Numbered from the stretch's first letter, positions 1 to 8,620 are shown. The stretch is DNA of 34,967 bases from Clostridiales bacterium (GCA_012719035.1 JAAYBD010000024.1:1-34967), one strand, 5' to 3'. Numbers and translations: made by a program. The notes: generated by a model from the letters alone, not told the origin.

Positions 1-687
1 ATGGACGCTGTTTGCGCTGTGACGCGCACCAATAACGACCATTGCGCCGCACTTTTGAGATAATGCCGCGGCATCAAATTGCCTGATGGATGTAGCGCTA
101 CATATTGTATCAAATACTTCGCAATTTGTACACTCTTTTTTGAGAATTTTTTTAATCTCCTCAAGATTATGTTGGGTTTGAGTTGTTTGAAAGACAACTG
201 TCATGGGCTTTTGACGCTTATCGGCGTCTTTATCAAGCCAACATTTGAGCTCTTCTGCATTTGCAAAAACTTCTGCGCCGTCACACCATCCGCAGATTGC
301 GATGACCTCCGGATGATCTTTTGCACCGATTATTACCGGGGTCCTTCCGTTTTCGGTTGCTTCCGCCACAAGCTTATGAATTCGCTTGACCTTTGGACAA
401 GTAGCGTCGATTATCTCCGCACACTTTTCGGAAAGAATTTTGTAATCGCTCTTCGGAACACCGTGAGAACGTATGATGACGCTGGAGTTTGTCGGTATTT
501 CCGCTGCAGACGACACTACATAAAGACCTTTGTGCCGAAGCTCGTTTACAACAGAATCATTATGTATAAGTTCGCCCAGACTGAAGCAGGGCTTGCCGCT
601 GTTTTTCAAGGTTTCCTCAGCTAATTTTACCGAGCGGCTGACGCCGAAGCAAAAGCCGGCGCTTTCTGAAATATAAAGCTTTTTCAA
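1..687 (-). CDS. ispH: 4-hydroxy-3-methylbut-2-enyl diphosphate reductase, C-terminus cut by window edge
   Basis: This is the [4Fe-4S] enzyme that performs the last step of the MEP isoprenoid pathway, reducing HMBPP to IPP and DMAPP in the cytosol. The minus-strand frame is open for 229 codons to base 1 with no stop. Visible IspH motifs are AGFCFGV near the N-terminus (first cluster cysteine), SHGVP, DATCPKV (second cluster cysteine) and, near the edge, VIGARHSANS. The third cluster cysteine probably lies in DTICSAT. The start chosen is TTG at 687-685. It overlaps the plsC stop in a TTGA arrangement, with GGAG a few bases upstream inside plsC, which implies translational coupling. Many Clostridia carry IspH fused to S1 domains; whether this one is fused cannot be seen because the 3' part is missing. 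Confidence 0.93.
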   Translation of the reverse strand, partial: MKKLYISESAGFCFGVSRSVKLAEETLKNSGKPCFSLGELIHNDSVVNELRHKGLYVVSSAAEIPTNSSVIIRSHGVPKSDYKILSEKCAEIIDATCPKVKRIHKLVAEATENGRTPVIIGAKDHPEVIAICGWCDGAEVFANAEELKCWLDKDADKRQKPMTVVFQTTQTQHNLEEIKKILKKECTNCEVFDTICSATSIRQFDAAALSQKCGAMVVIGARHSANSVH

Positions 688-1262
688 TTTTCTGACTCCA
701 GCACTTTAATTTTTTTCATAAGCTCGTCTGCTAAAGGTACGTAATCTTTACTTTGAGGGGCTTCAAGCATATAAGACTTGCCTATTACGACTTTAGACAT
801 ACGAAACGCCCTTTTGTCAGTTGAGACATAAACCGGCAAAATGGGAACTTTCAGCTTTGTCGCAATACGTACGGCACCGCTCTTTGCCGCAACGGAATCG
901 CTCTCGCTGACTCTTGTCCCTTCCGGAAACATCATTATCTGCCTGCCGTTTTTAAGGTGCTTCATAGCGGTTCTTACGGCGCCTATATCCGTTTCACCGC
1001 GTACAACGGGAAATGCTCCGATAGATCTCAAAAATCCGCTCAAAACGGGGATTTTAAAAAGCTCTGCTTTAGCCATGAAATGAAGCTGGCGCTTTGGTCC
1101 GAAAGCCAGCCCTATCAAAACCGGGTCTAAAAGGCTCGAGTGATTTGCGCATACGATTACAGGTTCATCGGGTATGTTTTCCTTTCCCCGGAAACGACAG
1201 GGAAAAATAAGACGTACAAAGGGATATGCGATTATATAATAGATAAAATATGCGGTATTCAT
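684..1262 (-). CDS. plsC: 1-acyl-sn-glycerol-3-phosphate acyltransferase
   Basis: This protein of 192 aa belongs to the LPLAT/PlsC family, which acylates lysophosphatidic acid to phosphatidic acid in membrane phospholipid synthesis. The order of motifs is canonical: NHSSLLDP (the HX4D catalytic motif, about residues 40-47), GAFPVVRG, FPEGTR and VPILPVY. A hydrophobic N-terminal stretch of about 20 residues fits membrane association. The ATG start overlaps the cmk stop by 4 bases (ATGA) and its own stop overlaps the ispH TTG, so cmk, plsC and ispH form a tightly coupled operon, an order common in Clostridia. Acyl-donor preference cannot be read from the sequence. Confidence 0.93.
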   Translation of the reverse strand: MNTAYFIYYIIAYPFVRLIFPCRFRGKENIPDEPVIVCANHSSLLDPVLIGLAFGPKRQLHFMAKAELFKIPVLSGFLRSIGAFPVVRGETDIGAVRTAMKHLKNGRQIMMFPEGTRVSESDSVAAKSGAVRIATKLKVPILPVYVSTDKRAFRMSKVVIGKSYMLEAPQSKDYVPLADELMKKIKVLESEN

Positions 1263-1939
1263 TGGAAGAGCTTCTCCTCAATAAGACTACAGACAAGATC
1301 AAAACTCTGCTCTAAAGTATTTCCTGTGGTATCCAATATTTCTGCGCCCTCCGCGGGGCGGAGCGGCGATGTGCTTCTCATACTGTCATTCATGTCGCGG
1401 TACTGTATATCGCGAAGGACTTCCTCATAGGTAGTTGATACACCACGGAGTAGAAGCTCATCGTATCTGCGCTGAGCACGTTCCTCGGGAGCTGCCGTAA
1501 GAAATATCTTCAAGTCAGCGTTCGGCAAGACCACTGTTCCGATATCCCGTCCGTCCATTATTACGTTATTGGTTTCGGCAAGACGGCGCTGCATTTCAAG
1601 TAAAAAAGAGCGCACAGCAGGCATTGCGGAAACATCCGAGGCATAGATCGATATTTCCGGCAGACGGATATCTTCCGTTACGTCTTCCCCGTTCAAAATC
1701 ATTCTTTGGAGTCCGTTTTCGTCATGGCACATCGTGATGACGATGCCCGGAAGCAATGTCGTCATCCCCGGCTCGTCTTTCGAGTCCAGCCCTGCTTTTT
1801 TGGCGGCAACGCCGACGGTACGGTATATTGCCCCCGTATCCACATAAAGAAAGCCAAGCTTTTCGGCACAGAGCTTTGCAATCGTACTTTTGCCTGCTCC
1901 CGAAGGGCCGTCTATTGCAATGGAGAAGTTTCTATGCAT
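1259..1939 (-). CDS. cmk: (d)CMP kinase
   Basis: This protein of 226 aa is cytidylate kinase, which phosphorylates CMP and dCMP to the diphosphates in pyrimidine nucleotide synthesis. It opens with the P-loop GPSGAGKST (about residues 10-18), followed by YVDTGAIYR and, in the NMP-binding region, GRDIGTVV. The length is standard for the family. The start ATG at 1939 has a GAAAGGA ribosome site. The gene lies 29 bases after the BaiN-like flavoprotein gene and overlaps plsC by 4 bases. Confidence 0.96.
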   Translation of the reverse strand: MHRNFSIAIDGPSGAGKSTIAKLCAEKLGFLYVDTGAIYRTVGVAAKKAGLDSKDEPGMTTLLPGIVITMCHDENGLQRMILNGEDVTEDIRLPEISIYASDVSAMPAVRSFLLEMQRRLAETNNVIMDGRDIGTVVLPNADLKIFLTAAPEERAQRRYDELLLRGVSTTYEEVLRDIQYRDMNDSMRSTSPLRPAEGAEILDTTGNTLEQSFDLVCSLIEEKLFQ

Positions 1940-1968
1940 TTACGAAGTCCTTTCAAGTCATATGTTGA

Positions 1969-3219
1969 TCAGAAGCTTTCCGCCGACTGCGCCGCGGTAT
2001 AGGCGGTCGACCATGCGATCTGAAGATTAAATCCGCCGGTATATGCGTCCACATCGATTATTTCACCGGCAAAATAAAGACCCTTAATAAGCTTTGAACC
2101 CATTGTTTTTGGGTCAATTTCACGCGTATCTATGCCGCCCGTCGTTATGATGGCTTCTGCGACAGGACGCGGCTCTGTTACATTTACAGGAAAATCCTTA
2201 AACAAGCGCACAAGCGACTGACGCTGTTTTTTTGTGATGGAATTTACCTTTGTTTCCTCCGGGATGCCGGATAGTCTGACAAGAACCGGAATCATTGTAC
2301 GCCCCGCAAGATCTGTCAGCGCATTTCGGAAATCTCTGTTAGCATATTTTTTAAAATCCCGCAGGATTCTGTCGTCAAGCTGCTGCTCGTCCAATCCGGG
2401 TTTTAAATCAATGGACAAGCGGTATTTATGCTTGGCAAAGTCCCTCATATGAGAGCTCGCCGAAAGGACAAGAGGCCCCGACACTCCGAAGTGTGTAAAA
2501 AGCATCTCGCCCAACTCTTCAAATATAACCTTATTAGTCTCGTCATAGACCTTCAGTGTTACGTTGCGGAGTGAAAAACCCTGCATTTCAGAACAATAAT
2601 CATCATCGGAGACTAAAGGCACAAGCGAAGGGCGCGGAGCAATTACCGTATGCCCGAGACTTTCGGCAAGAGCATATCCATCTCCTGCGGAACCAGTTCC
2701 GGGATAACTTGCCCCGCCTGTGCAAAGAATTGCCGTCTTACAAATTATTTCCGTATCCTCAGCAATTACCCGCGTGAGAATGTTGTTTTCGGCTTTAATG
2801 GCTGTGGCACGCTTATGCAGACGTTTTACGCCTTGACTGCGGCCAAATTTTTCAAGAGCGTCGGCGACATCGTGTGCCCTGTCACTGACTGGAAAAACCC
2901 GGTTTCCCCGCTCTGTTTTAAGCGGAACGCCGATGTTTTCAAAAAAAGCCATAGCATCTGCCGTACCAAATCTGTTTATCGCACTGTAAAGGAATTTCCC
3001 GTTGCAGGGAACATTTTCCAGAAATTGCTTATTGTCACAGTTGTTGGTCAGGTTACAGCGCCCTTTGCCTGTAATGCGAAGCTTTTTGCCCAGAATCTTA
3101 TTCGGCTCTATCAAAACAGTATCAAGTCCGCGTTCAGCAAGCAAAGCCGAGGCCAATAATCCTGCCGCGCCGCCGCCTATTACGACAGCGTCAGTCTTCT
3201 GCAGTGTTTTCATAAACAT
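1969..3219 (-). CDS. BaiN/HI0933-family NAD(P)/FAD-dependent oxidoreductase
   Basis: The protein has about 416 aa. The N-terminus carries the Rossmann dinucleotide motif VVIGGGAAGLLAS, then GRCNLTNN, typical of the HI0933/YhiN/BaiN flavoprotein family. Near the C-terminus are TTGGI and GLYFAGEIIDVDAYTGGFN, the second FAD-binding signature. Some members were named after BaiN (bile-acid reduction) or aminoacetone oxidase, but the substrate of most is unknown and should not be assumed here. The open frame runs back to 3297. The sensible starts are ATG 3219 or ATG 3213, both behind a GGAG at about 3224-3227 inside the end of the rpiR gene. The overlap of about 29 bases with rpiR implies coupled translation. 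Confidence 0.85.
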   Translation of the reverse strand: MFMKTLQKTDAVVIGGGAAGLLASALLAERGLDTVLIEPNKILGKKLRITGKGRCNLTNNCDNKQFLENVPCNGKFLYSAINRFGTADAMAFFENIGVPLKTERGNRVFPVSDRAHDVADALEKFGRSQGVKRLHKRATAIKAENNILTRVIAEDTEIICKTAILCTGGASYPGTGSAGDGYALAESLGHTVIAPRPSLVPLVSDDDYCSEMQGFSLRNVTLKVYDETNKVIFEELGEMLFTHFGVSGPLVLSASSHMRDFAKHKYRLSIDLKPGLDEQQLDDRILRDFKKYANRDFRNALTDLAGRTMIPVLVRLSGIPEETKVNSITKKQRQSLVRLFKDFPVNVTEPRPVAEAIITTGGIDTREIDPKTMGSKLIKGLYFAGEIIDVDAYTGGFNLQIAWSTAYTAAQSAESF

Positions 3220-4057
3220 CGTTCTCCGTCCAGACGTTTTCAAGGCGCTTGAATGTGTCGGACAATGCTTCCTCCGAACGCAGCCCGATAGAAACAATCA
3301 GTGCATTTATCAAACTCAAAGGCGCGACGAGGGAGTCCAGAAAAGAAACCATATCGCTCCTTGCAAAAAGCGTGATATCAGAAATTTTTATAAGCGGAGA
3401 TGTCTCTCCGTCAGTAAGGCTTATTGTCGTTGCTCCCGCTTTTTTTGCAAAACGCATTGCCTTTACAGTGCGGCTCGAATAGCGCGGATAGCTCATGCCG
3501 ATAAATACATCGCCTTCGCCGATGCGTATGACCTGCTCGTACACCTCACTTACAGCCGTATCATTAAGCAGATGTACATTTTCGCGAAGAAGGTTTAAAT
3601 AATAGCCCATAAAGCTCGAAAGGGCCGCAGAGGAACGCATCCCGACAATATATACATGATTAGCATTTATGATGGCGTTAACGGCAGCGTCAAAGCTTGC
3701 AGTGTCGATTTCATCAACTGTTTTTTGGAGCTTTTCCATATCCGCCGTAAGAACGGCTTTAAGTACGTTGGAATCGTGTATAAGTTCTTTTGCAACTTCG
3801 ATGCGCTGAACAGAGGTAAGACGGTTTCGGATCATTTCCTGCAATGCTTTTCTCATACCGGGATAACCATCATATCCAAGCTCAGCCGCAAAACGCACAA
3901 CAGTGGATTCACTGACACCTACCGTAGCACCAAGCTTTCCGGCGGTCATAAATGCAGCCTTATCATAATTTTCGAGAATATATTTCGCAATGAGACGCTG
4001 TCCCTTTGAGTAACGGATATTGTTATTTGCGATTACAGAAAGAACATCTTTTTCCAT
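3191..4057 (-). CDS. MurR/RpiR-family transcriptional regulator
   Basis: This protein of 288 aa has an N-terminal HTH_6 domain (about residues 1-77; the helix-turn-helix is visible around VGVSESTVVRFAAELGYDGY) and a C-terminal SIS sugar-phosphate-binding domain (about 125-255, with VYIVGMRSSAAL and GDVFIGMSYPRYS). Family members sense phosphosugars and control amino-sugar or cell-wall sugar genes. No sugar catabolic gene is adjacent; the gene instead leads a unit with the BaiN-like flavoprotein, cmk, plsC and ispH, so its target is unclear. A weak promoter-like pair (TTGCAT, 18-base spacer, TATCAT) lies upstream at 4107-4136 on the minus strand. Confidence 0.9.
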   Translation of the reverse strand: MEKDVLSVIANNNIRYSKGQRLIAKYILENYDKAAFMTAGKLGATVGVSESTVVRFAAELGYDGYPGMRKALQEMIRNRLTSVQRIEVAKELIHDSNVLKAVLTADMEKLQKTVDEIDTASFDAAVNAIINANHVYIVGMRSSAALSSFMGYYLNLLRENVHLLNDTAVSEVYEQVIRIGEGDVFIGMSYPRYSSRTVKAMRFAKKAGATTISLTDGETSPLIKISDITLFARSDMVSFLDSLVAPLSLINALIVSIGLRSEEALSDTFKRLENVWTENDVYENTAED

Positions 4058-4106
4058 TATGTCACATCCTTGTAGTTCTGCTTGTAAAAACAGCTTTGCT
4101 TATCCC

Positions 4107-4136
4107 ATGATACTACATATTCAAAACGAAATGCAA
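4107..4136 (-). promoter_or_regulatory. possible promoter of the rpiR unit
   Basis: Reading on the minus strand, TTGCAT (4136-4131) and TATCAT (4112-4107) are separated by 18 bases, about 50 bases upstream of the rpiR start. The match to the vegetative consensus is only fair, so this is tentative. Confidence 0.35.
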
Positions 4137-4202
4137 GTAGCTTGACAATAAAAACCAAATATCTGTCCCCAATTTGTTTTTACAGGTCTGTTTAATGCGA
4201 TT

Positions 4203-4916
4203 TCAGGTTTTATTTTGCAAGTTATCTATCTCGGCGCTTGTCAAGAATCTCCATTTACCGACAGGAAGCGAAGAAAGCTTCAAACCGCCTTCGGCACAGC
4301 GCTTCAGCCTTAAAACTTCAAGACCTGCCTGCTCACACATTTTTCTGATCTGCCTGTTTTTCCCCTCGGAGATAGTTATTGATAACAATGCACCGTTATC
4401 CGTAAGCTTCAGCAGCTTCACCTCGGCGGGGTTTATTTTGTAACCGTCAATTATAAGCGGAGAACGCAGAATCTCTATTGCCTTTTCAATATTTTCTCCT
4501 CTTACCCGCGTTTCATATGTCTTTTTAATCCCGCTTGAGGGATGCATAAGTCTGTGCGCAAGCTCGCCGTCGTCGGTCATAATAAGAAGCCCTTCCGAGT
4601 CGTAGTCAAGCCTGCCTACGGGATACACCCTGACGCCGACATCGTTTGTCAATTCGGCGACGGTGCGCCTTCCCCTGTCGTCACTCATTGCGGAAATATA
4701 TCCCCGCGGCTTATTCAGCATTATGTAGGTCCTCCGCCCCGCTTTGGGGAGAGGAATGTTATCTATTTCTATAATGTCTCTTACATCATCGGCAAGAGCG
4801 CCGATTGAGGCGACTTTGCCGTTGACCGAAACTCTGCCCTCGCATATCAGCTTTTCTGCCGCCCTGCGCGAACAGTAGCCGGAGGAAGATATTATTTTTT
4901 GGAGCCGCTGTTCCAT
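4203..4916 (-). CDS. rluB: 23S rRNA pseudouridine synthase, RluB/RsuA family
   Basis: This protein of 237 aa begins with an S4 RNA-binding domain (about residues 2-48, with SSSGYCSRRAAEKLI), followed by the RsuA/RluB/E/F catalytic domain. The catalytic aspartate sits in GRLDYDSEGLLIMTDDG, and KNRQIRKM marks the C-terminal part. The family isomerises a single uridine in rRNA; by operon position after scpA/scpB this is most like the Firmicutes RluB. The gene is 35 bases downstream of the dacF-type gene and is probably the last of its unit. The 145 bases to rpiR hold no obvious terminator. Confidence 0.9.
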   Translation of the reverse strand: MEQRLQKIISSSGYCSRRAAEKLICEGRVSVNGKVASIGALADDVRDIIEIDNIPLPKAGRRTYIMLNKPRGYISAMSDDRGRRTVAELTNDVGVRVYPVGRLDYDSEGLLIMTDDGELAHRLMHPSSGIKKTYETRVRGENIEKAIEILRSPLIIDGYKINPAEVKLLKLTDNGALLSITISEGKNRQIRKMCEQAGLEVLRLKRCAEGGLKLSSLPVGKWRFLTSAEIDNLQNKT

Positions 4917-4951
4917 TTCGACCTCCTACTAAAGCCAATATTTTTCAGTAA

Positions 4952-6088
4952 TCAATCCTTGCTCTGAAATACAAAGCCATATTTATTCACAATAAACCAT
5001 GTGCGCTTAAAGCGCTCCCATGCCGAGAGCTTTGCATTATCGGCAAGCTCCACATCTTTGATATAAACAAGGGGAAACTCCCCTGCAAGTTCATCGTCAG
5101 CCATAACGAATACCCGTCCGGCGCACTCTCCCTCTTTTATTCCCGCATAAACAAATTCCGGAAGCTCAAGCGATAAATTGAGCTTTGCTCCTTTTTTTAC
5201 AAGGATTCGGGGATTTGCAGAGGAAACGACGCCAACGCTGTCCGCTACTCCGGATATAACCGGCACTTCACAAATTACACCCATGGGCAAAACGTTTCTA
5301 TATTCAAAATTCTCAAAAGCCCAGTCATAGAGCGCCTTATGGTCGCTCCAGTCATTGGGGTCTGAGAGCGTAACGCAGATAAAGCGAAGTCCGTTCCTTT
5401 CGGCACAGGATACAAGGCTTCTTCCCGCCGCCATTGTGTAGCCTGTCTTGACGCCCAGCGTTCCCTCATAGTTCCATAACAGTTTGTTGTGGTTCATATA
5501 AGTTTGTTCGCCCACGCTGTATGTTTTTGTGGATACTATCTGCGCAAACAACTCGTTTTTCATCGCATTGCAGGTAATTATCGCCAAATCCTCTGCGCTG
5601 GAATAATGTCCGTCGGCGTCAAGTCCGTGCGGATTTTTAAAAGAAGAATTACAAAGCCCCAGTTCCCCTGCTTTTTTATTCATCATCTCCGCAAAACCTT
5701 CGATGCTTCCTCCGCAATGGTAGGCAAGAGCTGTTGCCGCATCGTTTCCGGAAGCAAGGAGCATTCCATAAAGAAGATCTCGGACCGTGTATGACTCTCC
5801 GGATTTAAGGTACATTGACGAACCTTCAACCGCCGTATATTCGGGAAGTATCTTGACCTTGTCATCCGGAGAACAATTTTCTACGACAACAAGAGCCGTC
5901 ATTATCTTAGTCGTACTTGCAATCAGCATCCGCGAGTCTGCATTCTGGCTGAACAGCATCTGCCCTGTATCTGCGTGAACAAGAACTGCGGCTGTTGCGC
6001 TGTTTTCCGGTGCGGCATGTGCGCTGACCGGCAAGACAGAATAAAAAATAGTTAAAATCGTAAGAATACCCAAAATTGTTTTTCTCAA
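4952..6088 (-). CDS. dacF: D-alanyl-D-alanine carboxypeptidase (DacF-type, peptidase S11)
   Basis: This is a penicillin-binding D,D-carboxypeptidase that trims the terminal D-Ala from peptidoglycan stem peptides outside the membrane. The three active-site motifs are all present: STTK (SxxK), SGND (SxN) and KTG in GVKTGYT. A beta-rich C-terminal domain follows. The frame is open to a TTG at 6139, but that start has no ribosome site. TTG 6088 follows AAGGGTGG and gives about 378 aa with a classic signal peptide (MRKTILGILTILTIF, ending near SAHA), so it is preferred. The start lies in the 3' base of an 18-bp hairpin. The place after gerW fits a sporulation or cortex role like Bacillus DacF, but a vegetative role is not excluded. 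Confidence 0.88.
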   Translation of the reverse strand: MRKTILGILTILTIFYSVLPVSAHAAPENSATAAVLVHADTGQMLFSQNADSRMLIASTTKIMTALVVVENCSPDDKVKILPEYTAVEGSSMYLKSGESYTVRDLLYGMLLASGNDAATALAYHCGGSIEGFAEMMNKKAGELGLCNSSFKNPHGLDADGHYSSAEDLAIITCNAMKNELFAQIVSTKTYSVGEQTYMNHNKLLWNYEGTLGVKTGYTMAAGRSLVSCAERNGLRFICVTLSDPNDWSDHKALYDWAFENFEYRNVLPMGVICEVPVISGVADSVGVVSSANPRILVKKGAKLNLSLELPEFVYAGIKEGECAGRVFVMADDELAGEFPLVYIKDVELADNAKLSAWERFKRTWFIVNKYGFVFQSKD

Positions 6089-6132
6089 TAATAAGCACCA
6101 CCCTTGGAATAATTGGGTAGTGCTTATTATTG
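6086..6132 (-). promoter_or_regulatory. 18-bp stem-loop covering the dacF ribosome site and start
   Basis: The arms at 6086-6103 and 6115-6132 are reverse complements over 18 bases with one difference. In the RNA read from the minus strand that difference is a U-G pair, so the helix is unbroken; the loop is 11 bases. The presumed ribosome site (AAGGGTGG) straddles loop and 3' arm, and the TTG start is the last three bases of the 3' arm. No U-tract follows, so it is not an intrinsic terminator. It looks like a translation-control or processing structure between gerW and dacF. Confidence 0.7.
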
Positions 6133-6168
6133 ACGCCAAGGATGCTAATTATACAGTTTCTGGGACGC

Positions 6169-6543
6169 CTAATCTTTCTTATGCTTATCAATAAGCTGTT
6201 CGACTTTGTCGATTATATCGGGTATAAGCTCCACGAGCCTATCAACAGTTGTGCTTGCAGGAGCCGTAATGTTGAGCATTTTAACAACGCCGTCAGATAT
6301 TGTGAGGAAGCCAACGGGATCGATTTTTACCCCCGCGCCGTTACCTCCGCCAAAGCCTCCCCTTTCCTTATAGGGCATATCGGATCCGCCGCTTCCAAAG
6401 CCAAAAGTGACCTTTGAAATGGGGATGAGTGTTGTTCCGTCCGGTGTTATTATTGGATCTCCCACTATTGTGTTTACATCAACCATTTCTTTGATTTTGC
6501 CTAATGTAACCTCTGTTAAATCACCAATAGGATGTCTGTCCAT
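6169..6543 (-). CDS. gerW: GerW family sporulation protein (YtfJ)
   Basis: This protein of 124 aa is recognisable as the GerW/YtfJ family: an N-terminal helix (HPIGDLTEVTLGKIKEM), the strand region GTTLIPISKVTFGFGSGG, a glycine-rich loop (GGFGGGNGAGVKI) and a hydrophobic end with NITAPASTTVDRLVELIPD. In Bacillus the protein is made during sporulation and is needed for proper germination. The ATG at 6543 has AAAGGA upstream inside the DUF2953 gene, four bases after that gene's stop. It is direct evidence that the organism is, or derives from, a spore former. Confidence 0.9.
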   Translation of the reverse strand: MDRHPIGDLTEVTLGKIKEMVDVNTIVGDPIITPDGTTLIPISKVTFGFGSGGSDMPYKERGGFGGGNGAGVKIDPVGFLTISDGVVKMLNITAPASTTVDRLVELIPDIIDKVEQLIDKHKKD

Positions 6544-6547
6544 AACG

Positions 6548-7159
6548 TCATTCCTTTCCTTTACGGTTTTTTCGTCTGTGTTTGATGCGAAGTATCAAAA
6601 AGTCTATTCCGAAAACGATTGCAAGGTATAATATTTCCCAAATCTGAATGGACATTGTAATCCAGAAATCAAATCTGGGCTTATCAGTCAAAAAATCAAA
6701 GGATGTTCCAATATCCCTCTCATTTATGACAAATGCGTTGTCTATGAGGGGAAGAAATGCCCCGATCGCGGCTGATGAAGCACCAAATCCCATAGCCGTA
6801 TCGAAAGGGTCGTCAGAAGCAAAAGTGTAGTGAATCCGTATATAGTCGACTCTAAGCTTTCTTTTTAAGCGCCCCAAAACCTTTAGAGCGGCCTTTACCA
6901 AAGCGGCAAGCTTTTTCTTATCAAGAGGTTTTTTGTCTTCCGGCTCTTCCTCTTCTATTTTGCTTGGCTTTTTCTGCTTCTTCGGTTTCTTATGCTTTGG
7001 GGGTTTATACTTTTTTTCTTTTCTCGGCAGTATTCGTATATTGAATAAACCTATCCTGATGCCGAGAATAAGGCTCCTGCCGTTATAACCGCCGTCAACG
7101 CCCAAAGGGACGAGCATCAGAACAGTTAAAACCAAAAGCACGATTACAAGCGCCCTCAA
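6548..7159 (-). CDS. DUF2953 domain protein
   Basis: This protein of about 203 aa has an N-terminal membrane segment (about residues 1-20, ALVIVLLVLTVLMLVPLGV), a Lys/Glu/Pro-rich linker (about 50-80, with repeated KKPKK-like runs) and a C-terminal hydrophobic segment before a basic tail. The family is uncharacterised but in Clostridia usually lies between scpB and ytfJ/gerW, as here, which suggests a sporulation link by context only. TTG 7159 is preferred because AGAGGTGGGG precedes it; the upstream GTG at 7168 lies inside that ribosome site. Confidence 0.8.
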   Translation of the reverse strand: MRALVIVLLVLTVLMLVPLGVDGGYNGRSLILGIRIGLFNIRILPRKEKKYKPPKHKKPKKQKKPSKIEEEEPEDKKPLDKKKLAALVKAALKVLGRLKRKLRVDYIRIHYTFASDDPFDTAMGFGASSAAIGAFLPLIDNAFVINERDIGTSFDFLTDKPRFDFWITMSIQIWEILYLAIVFGIDFLILRIKHRRKNRKGKE

Positions 7160-7186
7160 GAGCCCCACCTCTTTTCTGCCGAAATA

Positions 7187-7783
7187 TCAATTTACTATTT
7201 CCATCTGCTCAGTCTCATCGGATTTGAGGGCATCTATAACACTTTTTAGCTGAGCGACCCCGTCACCGCTGCTCATATCGGGAAGCTTAGGCAGTTCGCT
7301 TAGATTCGTTATGGCCATAGTCCTCAAAAACAATTCGCTTGTTTTGTAAATTGAAGGTCTTCCTGTAACATCAAGCTTTCCGCAAGGCTCAATAAGTCCT
7401 CTTTCAAGCAGCAGACCCATAGTATATGAGCTGTCAACTCCCCGAACCTGATCAACGTATGCTCTGGTAACTGGCTGAAAATATGCGCATATAGCAAGAA
7501 CTTCAAGCGCAGACTGGCTGAGTTTCGGCGGCTTTCGGCGTTCCAAAACGCGTGTTATGCTCTGGGCAAATTCAGGCGAACTGCAAAGCTGCAGCGAATC
7601 CCCCATGCGGACAAGTCGGATTCCTCGCTGCTGGTAGCTGTATTCATCCGCGAGCTGTTTTGCGCACTTGAAAACCTCATCCGTATCGGTTCCCAGAACA
7701 AGAGCTATACGCTCAGCAGGAACCGGCTCACCCGCCGCAAAAAGAACTGCTTCTATTGTTGACCTTATTTCAAGATTGTCCAT
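7187..7783 (-). CDS. scpB: segregation and condensation protein B
   Basis: This protein of 198 aa is the kleisin-associated winged-helix subunit that binds ScpA-Smc in the condensin complex for chromosome compaction and segregation. Family features are IRSTIEAVLFAAGEPV at the N-terminus and LSQSALEVLAICAYFQPVTR followed by VRGVDSSYT and GRPSIYKTSELFL in the second winged helix. It starts 16 bases after scpA, the standard order. Confidence 0.95.
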   Translation of the reverse strand: MDNLEIRSTIEAVLFAAGEPVPAERIALVLGTDTDEVFKCAKQLADEYSYQQRGIRLVRMGDSLQLCSSPEFAQSITRVLERRKPPKLSQSALEVLAICAYFQPVTRAYVDQVRGVDSSYTMGLLLERGLIEPCGKLDVTGRPSIYKTSELFLRTMAITNLSELPKLPDMSSGDGVAQLKSVIDALKSDETEQMEIVN

Positions 7784-7798
7784 GCTTAAATTTCTTTC

Positions 7799-8587
7799 CT
7801 AATCGGAGACTAACTCCGGTAATACGGCGGGAACTTCTCCTATAAAAGAGACAGCAAGTTCGCCGTCCGATTCTGTTATTTCAAGACTGCCCATACTGCA
7901 AAGCTCAAGAACGGATATAAAGGTTGCAATAAGCTCCGAGCGGCTGCGGCTCAAAAGATATAATTCGCTCAATGTATGCGCTTTGCCGCAGCGAAGTATT
8001 TCTATAAGCTGAGAGCATTTCTCACGCACCCCGTATATGATTCGCTTAGGAACCATCGTCCCAACGCGCTCCTCACCGCGGCTTATCTCCCCTCGGGAGA
8101 AAACAGATAGCAAAGCGGCAAGCAGTTCCTGAGGTTCATGGCTGTATGTATATGTTTTATTGCAGGTTTTCTTGAGGGGTTCGGGAGTCTTTGAAAAAAG
8201 CAGAATCCCCTGCTCTGCCTTTGCCGCAAGTTCAGACGTTACTGCCTTGATACTCATATACGCGTCATGGCACTTTAGCTGCTCGAGCGAATTCATAAGC
8301 TCCTCAAGCTCGGAAATTTCTTCCTCTCCCGCAAGCAAGGTTCGTGTTTTGAGATAGACAAGGTGAGATGCCATCTGGACAAATTCACTTGCTACATCCA
8401 AATCCATCTCTTTCATCTTCGAGATGTATTCAAGATATTGATCCAATATTTCCGAAATATGCAAGTCGCGTATCTCTATTTTGTTTTTTGATAGAAGCAT
8501 CAGGATAAGATTCAAGGGACCGCTGAAATCCTGCATCTCGTCCCTGCTCTTAACTATGCCTTCCAGATGAAAGGTCAGATTTTCCAT
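7799..8587 (-). CDS. scpA: segregation and condensation protein A (kleisin)
   Basis: This protein of about 262 aa is the kleisin that bridges the Smc heads. The N-terminal Smc-binding region contains FSGPLNLILMLLSKNKIEIRD, followed by EFVQMASHLVYLKTRTLL. The central part is acidic and the C-terminus is a winged helix. The frame opens at 8614, but ATG 8587 with TGAGGA upstream gives the usual N-terminus (MENLTFHLEG). It lies between the M50 protease and scpB genes, a cluster order common in Clostridia. Confidence 0.94.
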   Translation of the reverse strand: MENLTFHLEGIVKSRDEMQDFSGPLNLILMLLSKNKIEIRDLHISEILDQYLEYISKMKEMDLDVASEFVQMASHLVYLKTRTLLAGEEEISELEELMNSLEQLKCHDAYMSIKAVTSELAAKAEQGILLFSKTPEPLKKTCNKTYTYSHEPQELLAALLSVFSRGEISRGEERVGTMVPKRIIYGVREKCSQLIEILRCGKAHTLSELYLLSRSRSELIATFISVLELCSMGSLEITESDGELAVSFIGEVPAVLPELVSD

Positions 8588-8620
8588 ATTATCCTCACCG
8601 TGCGCCTGCCGCACAAAGTT

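Noticed and set aside
79-624. Plus-strand open frame of 181 codons at the left edge
   Set aside because: It is antisense to ispH, whose minus-strand translation shows clear family motifs; the plus frame has no ribosome site or recognisable domain.
6089-6139. TTG 6139 as the start of the dacF-type gene
   Set aside because: It has no ribosome site and would put 17 odd residues before a perfect signal peptide.
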